This document shows positions 18,966 through 28,266 of a stretch of DNA of 64,000 nucleotides, in pieces. This stretch comes from Acidovorax soli (GTDB lineage Bacteria > Pseudomonadota > Gammaproteobacteria > Burkholderiales > Burkholderiaceae_C). The notes below the pieces were generated by a model. That model ran no database searches. It worked only from the letters and a program-made list of their open reading frames with translations, and was not told the origin of the DNA. The translations under genes were made by a program, and so were the position numbers. The stretch covers positions 225,277 through 289,276 of the forward strand of contig NZ_FNQJ01000003.1 of NCBI RefSeq assembly GCF_900107605.1, written 5' to 3'. Position 1 is the stretch's first letter. Each line of letters begins with the position of its first letter.

Positions 18966-19916
18966 ATGGCCGTTTTTACCGAAGTCTCGACGAATGAGGC
19001 GCGCGAACTGCTGCGCCGTTTGCAACTGGGTGACCTGGTGGCGCTGCGCGGCATCGAGGGTGGCATCGAGAACACCAACTACTTTCTCACCAGCGACCAG
19101 GGCGAATTCGTGCTCACGCTGTTCGAGCGGCTCACCGCCGAGCAGCTGCCGTTCTACCTGCACCTGATGAAGCACCTGGCCCACCACGGCATGCCGGTGC
19201 CCGATCCGCAAGCCGACCAGAACGGCGACATCCTGCACACCGTGTGCGGCAAGCCTGCGGCCGTGGTGAACAAGCTGCGCGGCAAGAGCCAGCTGACGCC
19301 GCAGCCCGTGCACTGCGCGGCCGTGGGCACCCTGCTGGCGCGCATGCACCTGGCGGGGCGCGATTTTGACCGGCACCAGCCCAACCTGCGCGGCCTGCCC
19401 TGGTGGAATGAAACCGTGCCCGTGGTGCTGCCCCACATCGGCCCGCAGCAGGCCGCCTTGCTGCGCTCCGAGCTGGCCTACCAGAACCATGTGGCCGCAT
19501 CATCGGCCTACGCGGCGCTGCCGCGCGGCCCGGTGCATGCCGACCTGTTCCGCGACAACGTGATGTTCGATGGCGAAGAGCTCACGGGCTGCTTCGACTT
19601 TTATTTCGCGGGCGTGGACACCTGGCTGTTCGACCTGGCCGTCTGCCTGAACGACTGGTGCATCGACTTGGCGCAGGGCACCCATGACGCCGCCCGCGCC
19701 ACCCGCATGCTCGACGCCTACCAGGCCGTGCGCCCCCTGACGGCGGCCGAACGCGAGTTGCTGCCCGCCATGCTGCGGGCGGGCGCCCTGCGCTTCTGGA
19801 TTTCGCGTCTGTGGGATTTCTACCTGCCCCGCGAGGCCGCGATGCTCACCCCGCACGACCCCACGCATTTCGAACGCGTTCTGCAAGGCCGCATCGCGCA
19901 CCCGGTGCACGCCTGA
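18966..19916 (+). CDS. thrB: Homoserine kinase (ThrB, aminoglycoside-kinase fold)
   Basis: A 316-residue cytosolic enzyme phosphorylating L-homoserine in threonine synthesis. It belongs to the choline/aminoglycoside-kinase-fold type used by Pseudomonas and Burkholderiales, not the GHMP type of E. coli. Visible landmarks: the N-terminal [27 protein letters not shown], the catalytic loop [13 protein letters not shown] near residue 193, and the metal-binding GCFDFYFAG near 213. Length is normal. It follows the DUF2782 gene by 56 bases and probably shares its transcript. Confidence 0.95.
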   Translation: MAVFTEVSTNEARELLRRLQLGDLVALRGIEGGIENTNYFLTSDQGEFVLTLFERLTAEQLPFYLHLMKHLAHHGMPVPDPQADQNGDILHTVCGKPAAVVNKLRGKSQLTPQPVHCAAVGTLLARMHLAGRDFDRHQPNLRGLPWWNETVPVVLPHIGPQQAALLRSELAYQNHVAASSAYAALPRGPVHADLFRDNVMFDGEELTGCFDFYFAGVDTWLFDLAVCLNDWCIDLAQGTHDAARATRMLDAYQAVRPLTAAERELLPAMLRAGALRFWISRLWDFYLPREAAMLTPHDPTHFERVLQGRIAHPVHA

Positions 19917-20017
19917 ATCCCTTCAACCCGGTGTCTTTGGGGGCGCTGGGTTAAATTCGCCGGTGCTGCCCCGCCACCCAGGGCCCTGGGCCCTCTCCTG
20001 ATTGTCAAACCCTCTCC

Positions 20018-20860
20018 ATGAAACTCCACATCGTCCCCGCACGCACCGGCCTGGAATGGGTCAAGCTTGGCATCCGGGCGTTCTGGCGGCAACCCATGGC
20101 GCTCGCGGCCCTGTTCTTCATGACCATGGCTGCCATGTCCCTGGCCACCATGATTCCGCTGGTCGGCCCCGCCGTGGCGCTGGCCCTGCTGCCCTCGGCC
20201 ACGCTGGCCATGATGGTGGCCGCCGCCGAGGCCGTGCAGGGCCGCTTTCCCACGCCTGCCGTGCTGCTGGTGGCCTTTCGCACCGGGCGCCAGCGCCTGC
20301 GCGACATGCTGGTGCTGGGCGCCCTGTATGCGGTGGGGTTTCTCGCGGTGATGGGCCTTTCAGCGCTGATTGACGGCGGCCAGTTCGCGCAGGTGTACCT
20401 GGGCGGTGCTCCCCTCACCCGCGAGATGGCCGAGACGCCCGCTTTCCAGGGCGCCATGTGGCTTGCGATGCTGCTGTACCTGCCCTTGTCGCTGCTGTTC
20501 TGGCATGCGCCCGGCCTGGTGCACTGGCATGGCGTGCCGCCGGTGAAAAGCCTGTTCTTCAGCATCGTGGCCTGCCTGCGCAATTTCGGCGCCTTCATGG
20601 TCTATGGCGTGGCCTGGATGGGCGTGTTCCTGCTGGGCGGTCTGGTCGTCAGCCTGGTGGCGGGCCTGCTGGCCGTGGGCGGCCTCACCGCCGTGGTGGG
20701 CGGCATCATGGTCGGCGCGGCCATGATGATGGCGGCCATGTTCTTCACGTCGGTGGTGTTCACGTTCCGCGACTGTTTTGAGCCGCCCGAAAAATCCGGG
20801 CCCCAGGCACTGCACAGCCAAGCATCCGACTCCGCGCCAGGGCCGAACAGCCAGGCGTAA
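20018..20860 (+). CDS. BPSS1780-family membrane protein
   Basis: A 280-residue integral membrane protein with about six hydrophobic segments. The first 25 residues read MKLHIVPARTGLEWVKLGIR, followed by FWRQPMALAALFF; this opening (PAxxGxxWxxxGxxxFxRQP) is that of the BPSS1780 family common in betaproteobacteria. Function unknown. The last 25 residues are hydrophilic and low in complexity. It lies in line after thrB with a 101-base gap. Confidence 0.75.
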   Translation: MKLHIVPARTGLEWVKLGIRAFWRQPMALAALFFMTMAAMSLATMIPLVGPAVALALLPSATLAMMVAAAEAVQGRFPTPAVLLVAFRTGRQRLRDMLVLGALYAVGFLAVMGLSALIDGGQFAQVYLGGAPLTREMAETPAFQGAMWLAMLLYLPLSLLFWHAPGLVHWHGVPPVKSLFFSIVACLRNFGAFMVYGVAWMGVFLLGGLVVSLVAGLLAVGGLTAVVGGIMVGAAMMMAAMFFTSVVFTFRDCFEPPEKSGPQALHSQASDSAPGPNSQA

Positions 20861-20970
20861 AGCCATCCCGCCGCGGCAGCCAGCCTGCCGCTGGAGCGAG
20901 AAGGCCCCAGGCGCAGCGTGCCTGGATGCCTCAACCAGGCTGCCTGAAGCGGGGCCAGCCAGCCCGCAAA

Positions 20971-20999
20971 CCGTCACACAAATGTCAGACCTCTGTCAC
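20971..20999 (+). promoter_or_regulatory. Pho box upstream of phoX
   Basis: Three direct heptamers, CCGTCAC, ATGTCAG and CTGTCAC, are separated by exactly four bases each, giving the 11-base period of PhoB binding sites (consensus CTGTCAT). Ten bases after the last heptamer is TAGCAT (21010-21015), a plausible -10 element, so the box would replace the -35 region as in known PhoB-activated promoters. The predicted transcript start is about 100 bases before phoX. The same geometry occurs upstream of DUF47-pit. Confidence 0.85.
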
Positions 21000-21119
21000 A
21001 GGGGGTTTCTAGCATTCGCGGCTGGAACAGTTCCGGCTCTGCCACCGCAGCCTCATGGCCCCGGTGCGGGGCAACGGCGCTTCCTGCTTTGACCGAATAC
21101 CAACCTGGAAACACCCCCA

Positions 21120-23168
21120 ATGCCCCACACGACGCCTACCCGCCGCAAGACACTGCAAATGCTCGCCGGCTTCCCGCTGTTGCCTCTGGGTGCAGGCTCC
21201 TCGGCCGCCAGCCTCCTAGCCGCATGCGGCGGCGGCGACGGTGCGCCTGCCGCCACCTTCAAGTCCGCCGAGTTTGTCGGCTTCGCCACGCCAGGCCTGA
21301 CCGAAGCCGCTGCCATTGCCACCACCACCGTCAAGTCGTCGCTGAAGATCACCTACAGCGACAACAGCACCACAACCTTCGCTCTGGGCTACGAAAGCTT
21401 CTTCAAGACGGGCGACAGCGTGGAAAAGACCGGCGGCGGCAAGATCGTCGCAGCGGGCTATTTCGACTCCACGGGCAAGCCCATTACCGCTATCAAGGCT
21501 GATGACGGTTCAGTAGCCGTGCTGGACGGCTACAACAAGGACGTTGCCGTCGCTGGCTGGGCCACCGCTGGCCAGGTCTATTCCGAATGCGTGGACGGCA
21601 CCTCGTTCCTGACGGTGCCCAACGCCCCCGCAAACACGGTCTATGCCGTGGTGCAGTTCGAATACAACTCCAACGCGTACGGCAAGCTGCCCTCGCCCAT
21701 CGCCGTCCTGACGCTGAACCAGGACGCCAACACCGGCAAGCTGACGCTCAAGAGCTACCACAACGTGGACACCTTCGCCAACGACGCCAAGGGCCTGTGG
21801 ATTCCCTGCGGCGGCAGCCTGTCGCCCTGGGGCACCCATCTGTCGAGCGAGGAATACCACCCTGACGCCTTCGACCAGGGCGACAACCAGTCGCTGAAGA
21901 ACCTGAAGGCCTTCAGCCAGAACGCCTTCGGTGACGCCAACGCCAGCCCCTACTGGTACGGCCACCTGCCCGAAGTCACCGTCAAGGCCGACGGCACGGG
22001 CACCTTCAAGAAGTACTACAACCAGGGCCGCTACTCGCGCGAACTGGTGCAAGTGTTCCCCGACCAGCGCACCACGCTGGGCGGCGATGATGCCAACAAC
22101 AGCGGCCTGTTCATGTTCGTGGCCGACAAGGCTGCCGACCTGTCTTCCGGCACGCTCTACGTGGCCAAGTACACCTCGGCGCTCAATGAAACCAGCACCG
22201 GCAAGATCCTGTGGATCAAGCTGGGCAAGGCCACCAGCGACGAAGTCAAGACTCTGGTGAACAACACGGCCCTGACCACGGTGAGCACCAACGCCGCCGG
22301 CATCAAGGAGAACGGCATCCTGGCTTCGACCACAACGAACCCCAACGATGCGACCTACACCGAAGTCAAGGTCAGCGGCAAGAGCATGTGGATCAAGCTG
22401 AAGGCTGGCCAGGAAAAGGCCGCCGCCTTCCTGGAAACACACCGCTACGCAAGCCTGAAGGGCGCTACCCAAGTCTTCAACAAGATGGAAGGCACGGCAG
22501 TCAACGCCAAGGACAAGATCGCCTACACCGCGATTTCCGGCAGCACGTCCACGCTCGTGGCCGGCAGCACCCACAACAAGGAACTGCCGCTCAATGCGCC
22601 TGCCGGCTCCGTGCCAGGGGCCAGCCTGGTGGGCTTCAAGTCCAACACAGCCGGGTACGTGCTCGCGCACAAGCTGGCTGGTGGCCAGAAGGACAGCGAC
22701 GGCAACCCCATCGATAGCGAATGGGTACCAGTGGAAACCAGCCTGCTGCTGGCTGGCGTGCAACTCTCCGCCCCAGACGCTATGGGCAACACGGATGACG
22801 CGGAGAAGATCTCGCAGGCTGACAACCTCAAGTTCTCCGAGAAGCTGCGCACGCTGTTCATCGGCGAAGACAGCGGCCAGCACGTCAACAACTACATCTG
22901 GGCCTACAACGTGGATACCAAGTCGCTGGTACGCGTGCTGTCCGCACCGGCTGGTGCCGAATGCACGGGCCTGCAAGGCCTGGACAGCCTGAACGGCTGG
23001 ACCTACATCTCCGCCAGCTTCCAGCACGCAGGTGAGTACACCAGAGACACCGTGGCCGCTATCAAGACCGTAGGCAGTGATGTGGACAAGGCTATCAACG
23101 CCAACTACAAGAACAAGCTGTCCGCATCCGTGGGCTACATCACTTTTAACGGCGTGAAGCTGTCTTGA
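21120..23168 (+). CDS. phoX: PhoX-family alkaline phosphatase, Tat-exported
   Basis: A 682-residue secreted phosphatase of the PhoX / DUF839 family, Ca/Fe-dependent enzymes that release phosphate from organic esters. The N terminus has a twin-arginine signal (RRKTLQMLAGFPLLPLG) followed by AACGGGDGAP; the cysteine in LLAAC could also be a lipobox, so it may be a Tat-exported lipoprotein. Family landmarks in the body include LWIPCGGSLSPWGTHLSSEE, PYWYGHLPEV, GRYSRELVQVFPDQRTTLGGDD and GEDSGQHVNNYIWAYN. A Pho box about 120 bases upstream shows how it is likely regulated. It is monocistronic, with a terminator hairpin about 30 bases after the stop. Confidence 0.93.
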   Translation: MPHTTPTRRKTLQMLAGFPLLPLGAGSSAASLLAACGGGDGAPAATFKSAEFVGFATPGLTEAAAIATTTVKSSLKITYSDNSTTTFALGYESFFKTGDSVEKTGGGKIVAAGYFDSTGKPITAIKADDGSVAVLDGYNKDVAVAGWATAGQVYSECVDGTSFLTVPNAPANTVYAVVQFEYNSNAYGKLPSPIAVLTLNQDANTGKLTLKSYHNVDTFANDAKGLWIPCGGSLSPWGTHLSSEEYHPDAFDQGDNQSLKNLKAFSQNAFGDANASPYWYGHLPEVTVKADGTGTFKKYYNQGRYSRELVQVFPDQRTTLGGDDANNSGLFMFVADKAADLSSGTLYVAKYTSALNETSTGKILWIKLGKATSDEVKTLVNNTALTTVSTNAAGIKENGILASTTTNPNDATYTEVKVSGKSMWIKLKAGQEKAAAFLETHRYASLKGATQVFNKMEGTAVNAKDKIAYTAISGSTSTLVAGSTHNKELPLNAPAGSVPGASLVGFKSNTAGYVLAHKLAGGQKDSDGNPIDSEWVPVETSLLLAGVQLSAPDAMGNTDDAEKISQADNLKFSEKLRTLFIGEDSGQHVNNYIWAYNVDTKSLVRVLSAPAGAECTGLQGLDSLNGWTYISASFQHAGEYTRDTVAAIKTVGSDVDKAINANYKNKLSASVGYITFNGVKLS

Positions 23169-23200
23169 TACAGCACCGATAGGCAAACAGCCATCTGATC

Positions 23201-23232
23201 AGCCCGGTGCCCACAAGGTGCCGGGCTTTTCT
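23201..23232 (+). terminator. Rho-independent terminator after phoX
   Basis: GCCCGG and CCGGGC pair across a short interior (TGCCCACAAGGTG) and are followed by TTTTCTTC. It begins 33 bases after the phoX stop. Confidence 0.75.
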
Positions 23233-23289
23233 TCGTCTGCCGTGAGCGATTTCGCGGCTGCCAAACACTGCTCTGCGTGGGTTTGCATC

Positions 23290-23376
23290 CAGGCATAGCC
23301 TGCGCAAATCGACCACCGCCAGCTCCAGCCGCTTGGTGCCGTGGCGCGCAAAGCCGACCTGGGCGCGGGCGTCGCA
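23290..23376 (-). pseudogene. Decayed copy of the 3' end of a uvrD-type gene
   Basis: Read on the minus strand this piece encodes DARAQVGFARHGTKRLELAV, matching the C-terminal tail of the UvrD-type helicase encoded at 24618-27479 (DDARAQVNFPRHGTKWLALSV). DNA similarity is also high: both contain CTTGGTGCCGTGGCGCG and a following GACCTG.GCGCG.GCGTC. No other helicase sequence is visible. The FUSC gene lies between this fragment and the intact helicase gene. Confidence 0.65.
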
Positions 23377-23456
23377 AGTCCTCGGATCGTTCGCAAAAAA
23401 CGGCGGGAACAACCGTCAATGGACCGCTGCCGCACCCACGGCGCAGCGCTCAGAAT

Positions 23457-24587
23457 TCAGCGGTCCTTGCTGTGGTGCTCATGCAGGTACACCCGGTCGT
23501 CCACGCTGGAGAAAATCACGGCAAACACGATGCCCAGCGCCGCGCCCAGAATGGTGTCCAGCACGCGCTCGACCGGCATGCTCGCGGCCACCGCCGGCGA
23601 TGCCAGGTAGGTCATGAGCAGCGCCATGGGCGTCACGGTGATCTGGCCCAGGGCGTAGTTGTAGCCAATGACCACCTCGGTCAGAAACTGGAACACCACG
23701 ATGGCCGCCACCACCATCCAGAACGATGGCTGCTGCGCCAGCATGGCCCAGACGATGAACGAGCCCACGATGGTGCCCGCCATGCGCTGCAGCGCGCGGT
23801 TCATGGTGATGTGCAGGTGCCCGCCCTGCAACACCGACACCGCACCGATCGCCGCCCATGCAGGATGCTGCCAGCCGGCCATGAAGGCGATCCAGGCGGC
23901 CAGTGCGGCGCAGGCCGTGATACGCCCGGCGGCAATCCACTGGTGCGACCAGGGGGCCACATGTGCGGGCGGCAAGCGCAGCGCCTTGAGTTCAGGGGCA
24001 CGCCACCGGTCGGTCACCAGACAGGTCAACACGGCCACCACGCCGCCGGCCAGGGTAGCCAGCACCCGGGCCAGAACCTCTGCGCCACTGCCCACGGGGT
24101 GGTAGGCCGCCCCGGCGGCAAACACGATGATCACCGCCCCGGGACCGCCCAGCCCCCACCACGACACCGCCACAGTGGCCGCGCCGGCCACCAGGGCCAG
24201 CGCGAACGCCATCATCCACGGTGGCGCGCCCGCCCACGATGCGAGCGAAGGCACCAGCACCCCCAGCGCCAGCAGCAGCGCGCAGATCACAACGATGCGC
24301 ATGCGCCGCTCCACCGTGGCGAAACGCCCGAACAGGGCCGCCAGCGCGCCCAGCGAGGCAAAACCCACCAGCTGGGGCCAGGGCGAGAAATGGGTGGCCA
24401 CGATGGCCAGCAACACCGCCAGCGCGGCCTGAAAGCCGGCAATCGCAAAGATGCGCGGCGAAGGCGGCGCGCCGATGGCCATGCTCTCCCGCCACTGCGC
24501 CGGGCTGACGAGATGGCGCGCAGAAGTGCCGTGCGAGGCACCGCGGTGGCGCCGGGATTTTCTTGCAGGTGTATTTTTATCGGTCAT
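23457..24587 (-). CDS. FUSC-family inner-membrane protein
   Basis: A 376-residue protein with about ten hydrophobic segments in two groups and a hydrophilic first 45 residues. The second half carries the FUSC pattern: RITACAALAAWIAFMAGW, HPAWAAIGAVSVLQGGHLH, NRALQRMAGTIVGSF and ERVLDTILGAALG. FUSC proteins resemble aromatic-acid or fusaric-acid efflux components. Start at 24587, with GAGG 6 bases upstream. It lies between the UvrD-type helicase gene and a remnant of that helicase's 3' end, suggesting it was placed here by a duplication or insertion event. Substrate unknown. Confidence 0.85.
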   Translation of the reverse strand: MTDKNTPARKSRRHRGASHGTSARHLVSPAQWRESMAIGAPPSPRIFAIAGFQAALAVLLAIVATHFSPWPQLVGFASLGALAALFGRFATVERRMRIVVICALLLALGVLVPSLASWAGAPPWMMAFALALVAGAATVAVSWWGLGGPGAVIIVFAAGAAYHPVGSGAEVLARVLATLAGGVVAVLTCLVTDRWRAPELKALRLPPAHVAPWSHQWIAAGRITACAALAAWIAFMAGWQHPAWAAIGAVSVLQGGHLHITMNRALQRMAGTIVGSFIVWAMLAQQPSFWMVVAAIVVFQFLTEVVIGYNYALGQITVTPMALLMTYLASPAVAASMPVERVLDTILGAALGIVFAVIFSSVDDRVYLHEHHSKDR

Positions 24588-24617
24588 GGATAGCCTCGTT
24601 CCTGGCAACTGGCACGG

Positions 24618-27479
24618 TCACTCCACCACCGTCAGCTTGGCCACCGACAGCGCCAGCCACTTGGTGCCGTGGCGCGGAAAATTGACCTGCGCGCGCGCGT
24701 CATCGCCCTGGCCTTCGATGGCCAGCACCTTGCCTTCGCCGAACTTGGTGTGGAACACGTTGATGCCCGCGCGCAAACCGTGGGAGGGTGTGGCTTTCTG
24801 CGCCGGCACGGGCGGACTGGCGAAGGTTTCTGGCTTGAAGCCCAATGAGTTTCTGGCACCGGATGGATAGGCGCCACCAGATCCTGAATTAGGAGCATAC
24901 GAGCCAAACCCCTGCTGTCTGGGTGTGATCCACTTGAGGGCCTGTTCGGGCAGCTCGTCAAAGAACCGGCTTTTGATGTTGTAGCGCGTCTGGCCATGCA
25001 GCATGCGCGTCTGCGAGTGGCTCAGGTACAGGCGCTTGCGCGCGCGGGTGATCGCCACGTACATCAGGCGGCGCTCTTCCTCCAGGCCGTCACGGTCGCT
25101 GGCGGAGTTCTCGTGGGGGAACAGGCCCTCTTCCATGCCGCCGATGAACACGCCGTCAAACTCCAGGCCCTTGCTGGCGTGCACGGTCATGAGCTGCACG
25201 GCGTCCTGCCCGGCCTGTGCCTGGTTGTCGCCCGCCTCCAGCGCGGCATGGGTGAGGAATGCGGCCAGGGGCGAGAGGGTTTCGCCAGTGTCGGCGTCGA
25301 TTTTTGGGTGCTCAATCCATTGAACCTTGATCGGAGGCCGGATTGCCGCGACCGCAGCGCGAGAACGCCTTTCTGCCGCTTTCTTGCTGCGTAGTCTAGC
25401 CCTCCGCACTTCCAGAAATTCACGCCTAATCAACCTAGCCAAACCTGCAACATCGTTCTTGAGAAGTTCCACCTTATTTTCGGACAGCTTCTCTTCCGAT
25501 TCATATCTCGCACTGTAAGCGCCGGGGTACGCCTTTGCAAAACACCCGGAGCCAAATCGCAGCACTCGATCACCACTCTCCACGATATGCACTTTGCTAT
25601 GCACATATCGTGTGCATTCAGGACATTCGCACTTCACCTTATCGCTTTTTTCTACAGTCACAATCGCCAAAAGTGGTGACGCTCCAAGCTCCTCCGTTAG
25701 TTCGCGATCCAAAGCCTCATCAGTCTCTTCCGTCTCGTCATCCAATGACAACGACTCTTGAATTAGCCCCTGGCTGGCTGGGCTTTGCGTCAGAGCCGTG
25801 CCGTGCTCGTCCAGCGGCAGGGCCACCGCGTCGCGGCCAAAGCCCTCTTGCGTGACGAAACTCTCGGCGGCGTTGACCAGTTCTTCCAGGTTCTCGATAC
25901 GGTCTGCGCCTTCCTTCTCGGTGCGGAAATGCTCCACCAGCCCCGTGGATTGCAGCATCTGCTCGATGATGCCGCGCAGGTTCAGCCCCTGCGTCTGCTC
26001 GCGCAGCACGTCCACCATGGCGACAAACGCGCCCAGGTTGGCGCCCGCCTTGCCGGGCACGGCGCTCACCGCGTCGTGCAGCGAGCAGCCAGCGGCGCGG
26101 GCGGCGTCCTGCAGCACCTCGATGCTGCGCGCACCGATGCCGCGTGGCGGAAAATTGACCACGCGCGTGAAGCTGGTGTCGTCGTGCGGGTTCTCCAAGA
26201 GGCGCAGGTAGGCCAGCGCGTGCTTGATTTCAGCGCGTTCGAAGAATCGCAGGCCGCCGTACACGCGGTAGGGCACGCTGGCATTGAACAGCGCCGACTC
26301 GATCACCCGGCTTTGCGCATTGCTGCGGTAGAGCACGGCGATTTCCTTGCGCTCAAAACCGTCGCTGCGCACCAGCTGCTTGATCTCATCGACCATCCAC
26401 TGCGCCTCGGCCAGGTCGGAGCTGGCCTCGTACACGCGCACGGGCTCGCCGGCGCCCTGCGTGGTGCGCAGGTTCTTGCCCAGGCGGCGGCTGTTGTGGC
26501 TGATGAGGGCGTTGGCCGAATCGAGAATGTTGCTGTAGCTGCGGTAGTTCTGCTCCAGCTTGATCTGGCGCTGCACATCGAACTCGCGCACGAAGTCGGT
26601 CATATTGCCCACGCGCGCGCCACGGAAGGCGTAGATGCTCTGGTCGTCGTCGCCCACGGCGATCACGCTGCCACGCGCTTCAAAGTGCCCATCGACCTCG
26701 TTGCCCGCCAGCTGCTTGAGCCAGGCGTACTGCAGCTTGTTGGTGTCCTGGAACTCATCGACCAGGATGTGCTGGAAGCGGCGCTGGTAGTGCTCGCGGA
26801 TGGGGTCGTTGTCGCGCAGCAGCTCGTAAGAGCGCAGCATCAGCTCGCCAAAATCCACCACGCCTTCGCGCTGGCATTGTTCTTCGTACAGCTGGTAGAT
26901 CTCGACCTTGCGGCGTGCATCGCTGTCATGGGTCTGCACGTCGCCGGGGCGCAGGCCTTCTTCCTTGCAGTTGGCAATGAAGTAGGCCAGCTGCTTGGGC
27001 GGAAAGCGCTCGTCGTCCACGTTGTGCTGCTTGCACAGGCGCTTGATGGCCGAGAGCTGGTCCTGCGTGTCGAGAATCTGGAACGACTGCGCCAGGCCCG
27101 CCGCCTTGTGGTGCGCGCGCAAGAGCCGGTTGCACAGGCCGTGGAAGGTGCCGATCCACATCCCGCGCACGTTCACCGGCAGCATGGCCGACAGGCGCGC
27201 CACCATTTCCTTGGCCGCCTTGTTGGTGAAGGTGACGGCCAGGATGCCGCCGGGCGTGGCGTAGCCGTTTTGCAGCAGCCAGGCGATACGGGTGGTGAGC
27301 ACCCGCGTCTTGCCCGAGCCCGCCCCCGCCAGGATGAGCGCATGGCCGGCGGGCAGCGTGACGGCAGCCAGTTGCTCGTCGTTCAGGCTGGCTAGGAGGG
27401 GCGATGCGGCCGAGGCCGCACCGGCGTGTGGGGGCACCAGAGGTTCTGGCGCGCCGGAAAACGGGTCTTGTGGGAACAT
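24618..27479 (-). CDS. uvrD: UvrD/Rep-type DNA helicase with an internal insert
   Basis: A 953-residue superfamily 1A helicase, a 3'-5' DNA translocase for repair or replication restart. Motifs: Walker A GAGSGKT at 52-58, VTFTNKAAKEM after it, DEFQDTN near 242, GDDDQSIYAFRGA (motif III), QNYRS (motif IV), VHASKGLEFDGVFIGG (motif V) and YVAITRARKRLYL (motif VI). A PcrA-like tail ends in HTKFGEGKVLAIEG. Residues about 571-727, between the 2B region and motif V, are an extra block not normal for the family (see 25300-25770). The start at 27479 has TACAAT ending 6 bases before it and no Shine-Dalgarno sequence. Whether the protein is still active with the insert cannot be told, though all motifs are intact and in frame. 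Confidence 0.93.
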   Translation of the reverse strand: MFPQDPFSGAPEPLVPPHAGAASAASPLLASLNDEQLAAVTLPAGHALILAGAGSGKTRVLTTRIAWLLQNGYATPGGILAVTFTNKAAKEMVARLSAMLPVNVRGMWIGTFHGLCNRLLRAHHKAAGLAQSFQILDTQDQLSAIKRLCKQHNVDDERFPPKQLAYFIANCKEEGLRPGDVQTHDSDARRKVEIYQLYEEQCQREGVVDFGELMLRSYELLRDNDPIREHYQRRFQHILVDEFQDTNKLQYAWLKQLAGNEVDGHFEARGSVIAVGDDDQSIYAFRGARVGNMTDFVREFDVQRQIKLEQNYRSYSNILDSANALISHNSRRLGKNLRTTQGAGEPVRVYEASSDLAEAQWMVDEIKQLVRSDGFERKEIAVLYRSNAQSRVIESALFNASVPYRVYGGLRFFERAEIKHALAYLRLLENPHDDTSFTRVVNFPPRGIGARSIEVLQDAARAAGCSLHDAVSAVPGKAGANLGAFVAMVDVLREQTQGLNLRGIIEQMLQSTGLVEHFRTEKEGADRIENLEELVNAAESFVTQEGFGRDAVALPLDEHGTALTQSPASQGLIQESLSLDDETEETDEALDRELTEELGASPLLAIVTVEKSDKVKCECPECTRYVHSKVHIVESGDRVLRFGSGCFAKAYPGAYSARYESEEKLSENKVELLKNDVAGLARLIRREFLEVRRARLRSKKAAERRSRAAVAAIRPPIKVQWIEHPKIDADTGETLSPLAAFLTHAALEAGDNQAQAGQDAVQLMTVHASKGLEFDGVFIGGMEEGLFPHENSASDRDGLEEERRLMYVAITRARKRLYLSHSQTRMLHGQTRYNIKSRFFDELPEQALKWITPRQQGFGSYAPNSGSGGAYPSGARNSLGFKPETFASPPVPAQKATPSHGLRAGINVFHTKFGEGKVLAIEGQGDDARAQVNFPRHGTKWLALSVAKLTVVE
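25300..25770 (-). other. A+T-richer insert in the helicase gene coding for a cysteine-cluster domain
   Basis: About 157 codons interrupt otherwise standard helicase sequence between ...LTQSPASQGL and DADTGETLSPLAAF. The first part is acidic (SLDDETEETDEALDRELTEE). Then comes a cysteine cluster, C617-x-C619-x2-C622 (KCECPEC), histidines 627 and 631, and C646 in FGSGCF, which looks like a small zinc-binding ribbon. The last third is basic (RRARLRSKKAAERRSRA). Base composition departs from the host: bases 25561-25620 contain 28 G/C of 60, while 26701-26760 in the host contain 36 of 60. The insert is in frame without stops. It lacks intein splice-junction residues. I do not recognise the family. 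Confidence 0.75.
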
Positions 27480-27510
27480 GGGGCCATTGTAGAAAGCACC
27501 CCACCCGTCC

Positions 27511-28266
27511 ATGAGAAGCCTGGCTTTCACCCTGACCGCCCTGCTGGCACTGCACAGCCCCCCGCTGGCGGCGCAAGCCAGTTGCAGCAGCGACGGCGCA
27601 CCGCGCCCCGTGGCCTTGTTTGAACGCTTCATCAGCGCCGACTGCGAGGCCTGCTGGAGTGATCCCAGCACGCCAGCGCCCGGTTCGGACGCGCTGGTGC
27701 TGGACTGGATCGTGCCCGGCACCCTCGGCGACGATGCACCCCTGTCGGCCGCCGCCAGCGCGGATGCCCTGGGCCGTTTGCAGGCGCTCGGGCGCCAGGT
27801 GCCTGCCACCACCGATGTGCACACCGCACCGGTAGCGGGCGCATCCTCTGGGCGGCTGCGCGTGGCGCATGGCATGGCCTTCAACGACTACCTGGGCACC
27901 TCCATCGCATTCACGCCGGTGCGGGCGGCCGCTGGGCGCAACGCGCCATCGGCCCCGTGGCGCTTTTTCCTGCTGCTGGTGGAAACCGCGCCTGCAGGTA
28001 CCGAGGGCTCGCCCGTGGCCCGGAATATTGCCCGCAACCTGCTCCAGGGCCTATGGAATCAGCGCGAGCATCCATCACAAGCAGAGCCAAAGCGCTGGAT
28101 GGAGGCACGCCCCATGCGCATCCCCGAAGGCGCCCGGCCCGAGCGCCTGCGCGTGGTGGGCTGGGTGCAGGATGCGCAGGGACGGGTTGTGGCTGCGGCG
28201 CAGTCGCACTGCGGGGCGCAGCCTGGCGGCCAGCAGGGCCATGACGAAAATCCCGCGCGCGGGTAG
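27511..28266 (+). CDS. Secreted protein, possibly thioredoxin-like (DUF1223-like)
   Basis: A 251-residue protein with a signal peptide of about 22 residues (ending PLAAQA). After it comes [21 protein letters not shown], which resembles the opening of DUF1223 proteins (VVELFTSQGCSSCPPAD), with a C-x2-C pair here as CEAC. A second cysteine pair is not obvious; single cysteines occur at ASCSS and HCGAQ. The overall length is compatible with that family but the similarity is weak, so treat the family as a guess. It is divergent from uvrD with 31 bases between start codons, so the two promoters overlap. Confidence 0.6.
   Translation: MRSLAFTLTALLALHSPPLAAQASCSSDGAPRPVALFERFISADCEACWSDPSTPAPGSDALVLDWIVPGTLGDDAPLSAAASADALGRLQALGRQVPATTDVHTAPVAGASSGRLRVAHGMAFNDYLGTSIAFTPVRAAAGRNAPSAPWRFFLLLVETAPAGTEGSPVARNIARNLLQGLWNQREHPSQAEPKRWMEARPMRIPEGARPERLRVVGWVQDAQGRVVAAAQSHCGAQPGGQQGHDENPARG

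Noticed and set aside
23457..24587. FUSC gene as cargo of an insertion sequence or transposon.
   Set aside because: No transposase, terminal inverted repeats or target duplication is visible; only the helicase-tail remnant hints at insertion.
25300..25770. Intein in the helicase gene.
   Set aside because: No Cys/Ser at the first position with the intein block A pattern, no terminal His-Asn before a Cys/Ser/Thr, and it is not placed in a conserved motif.
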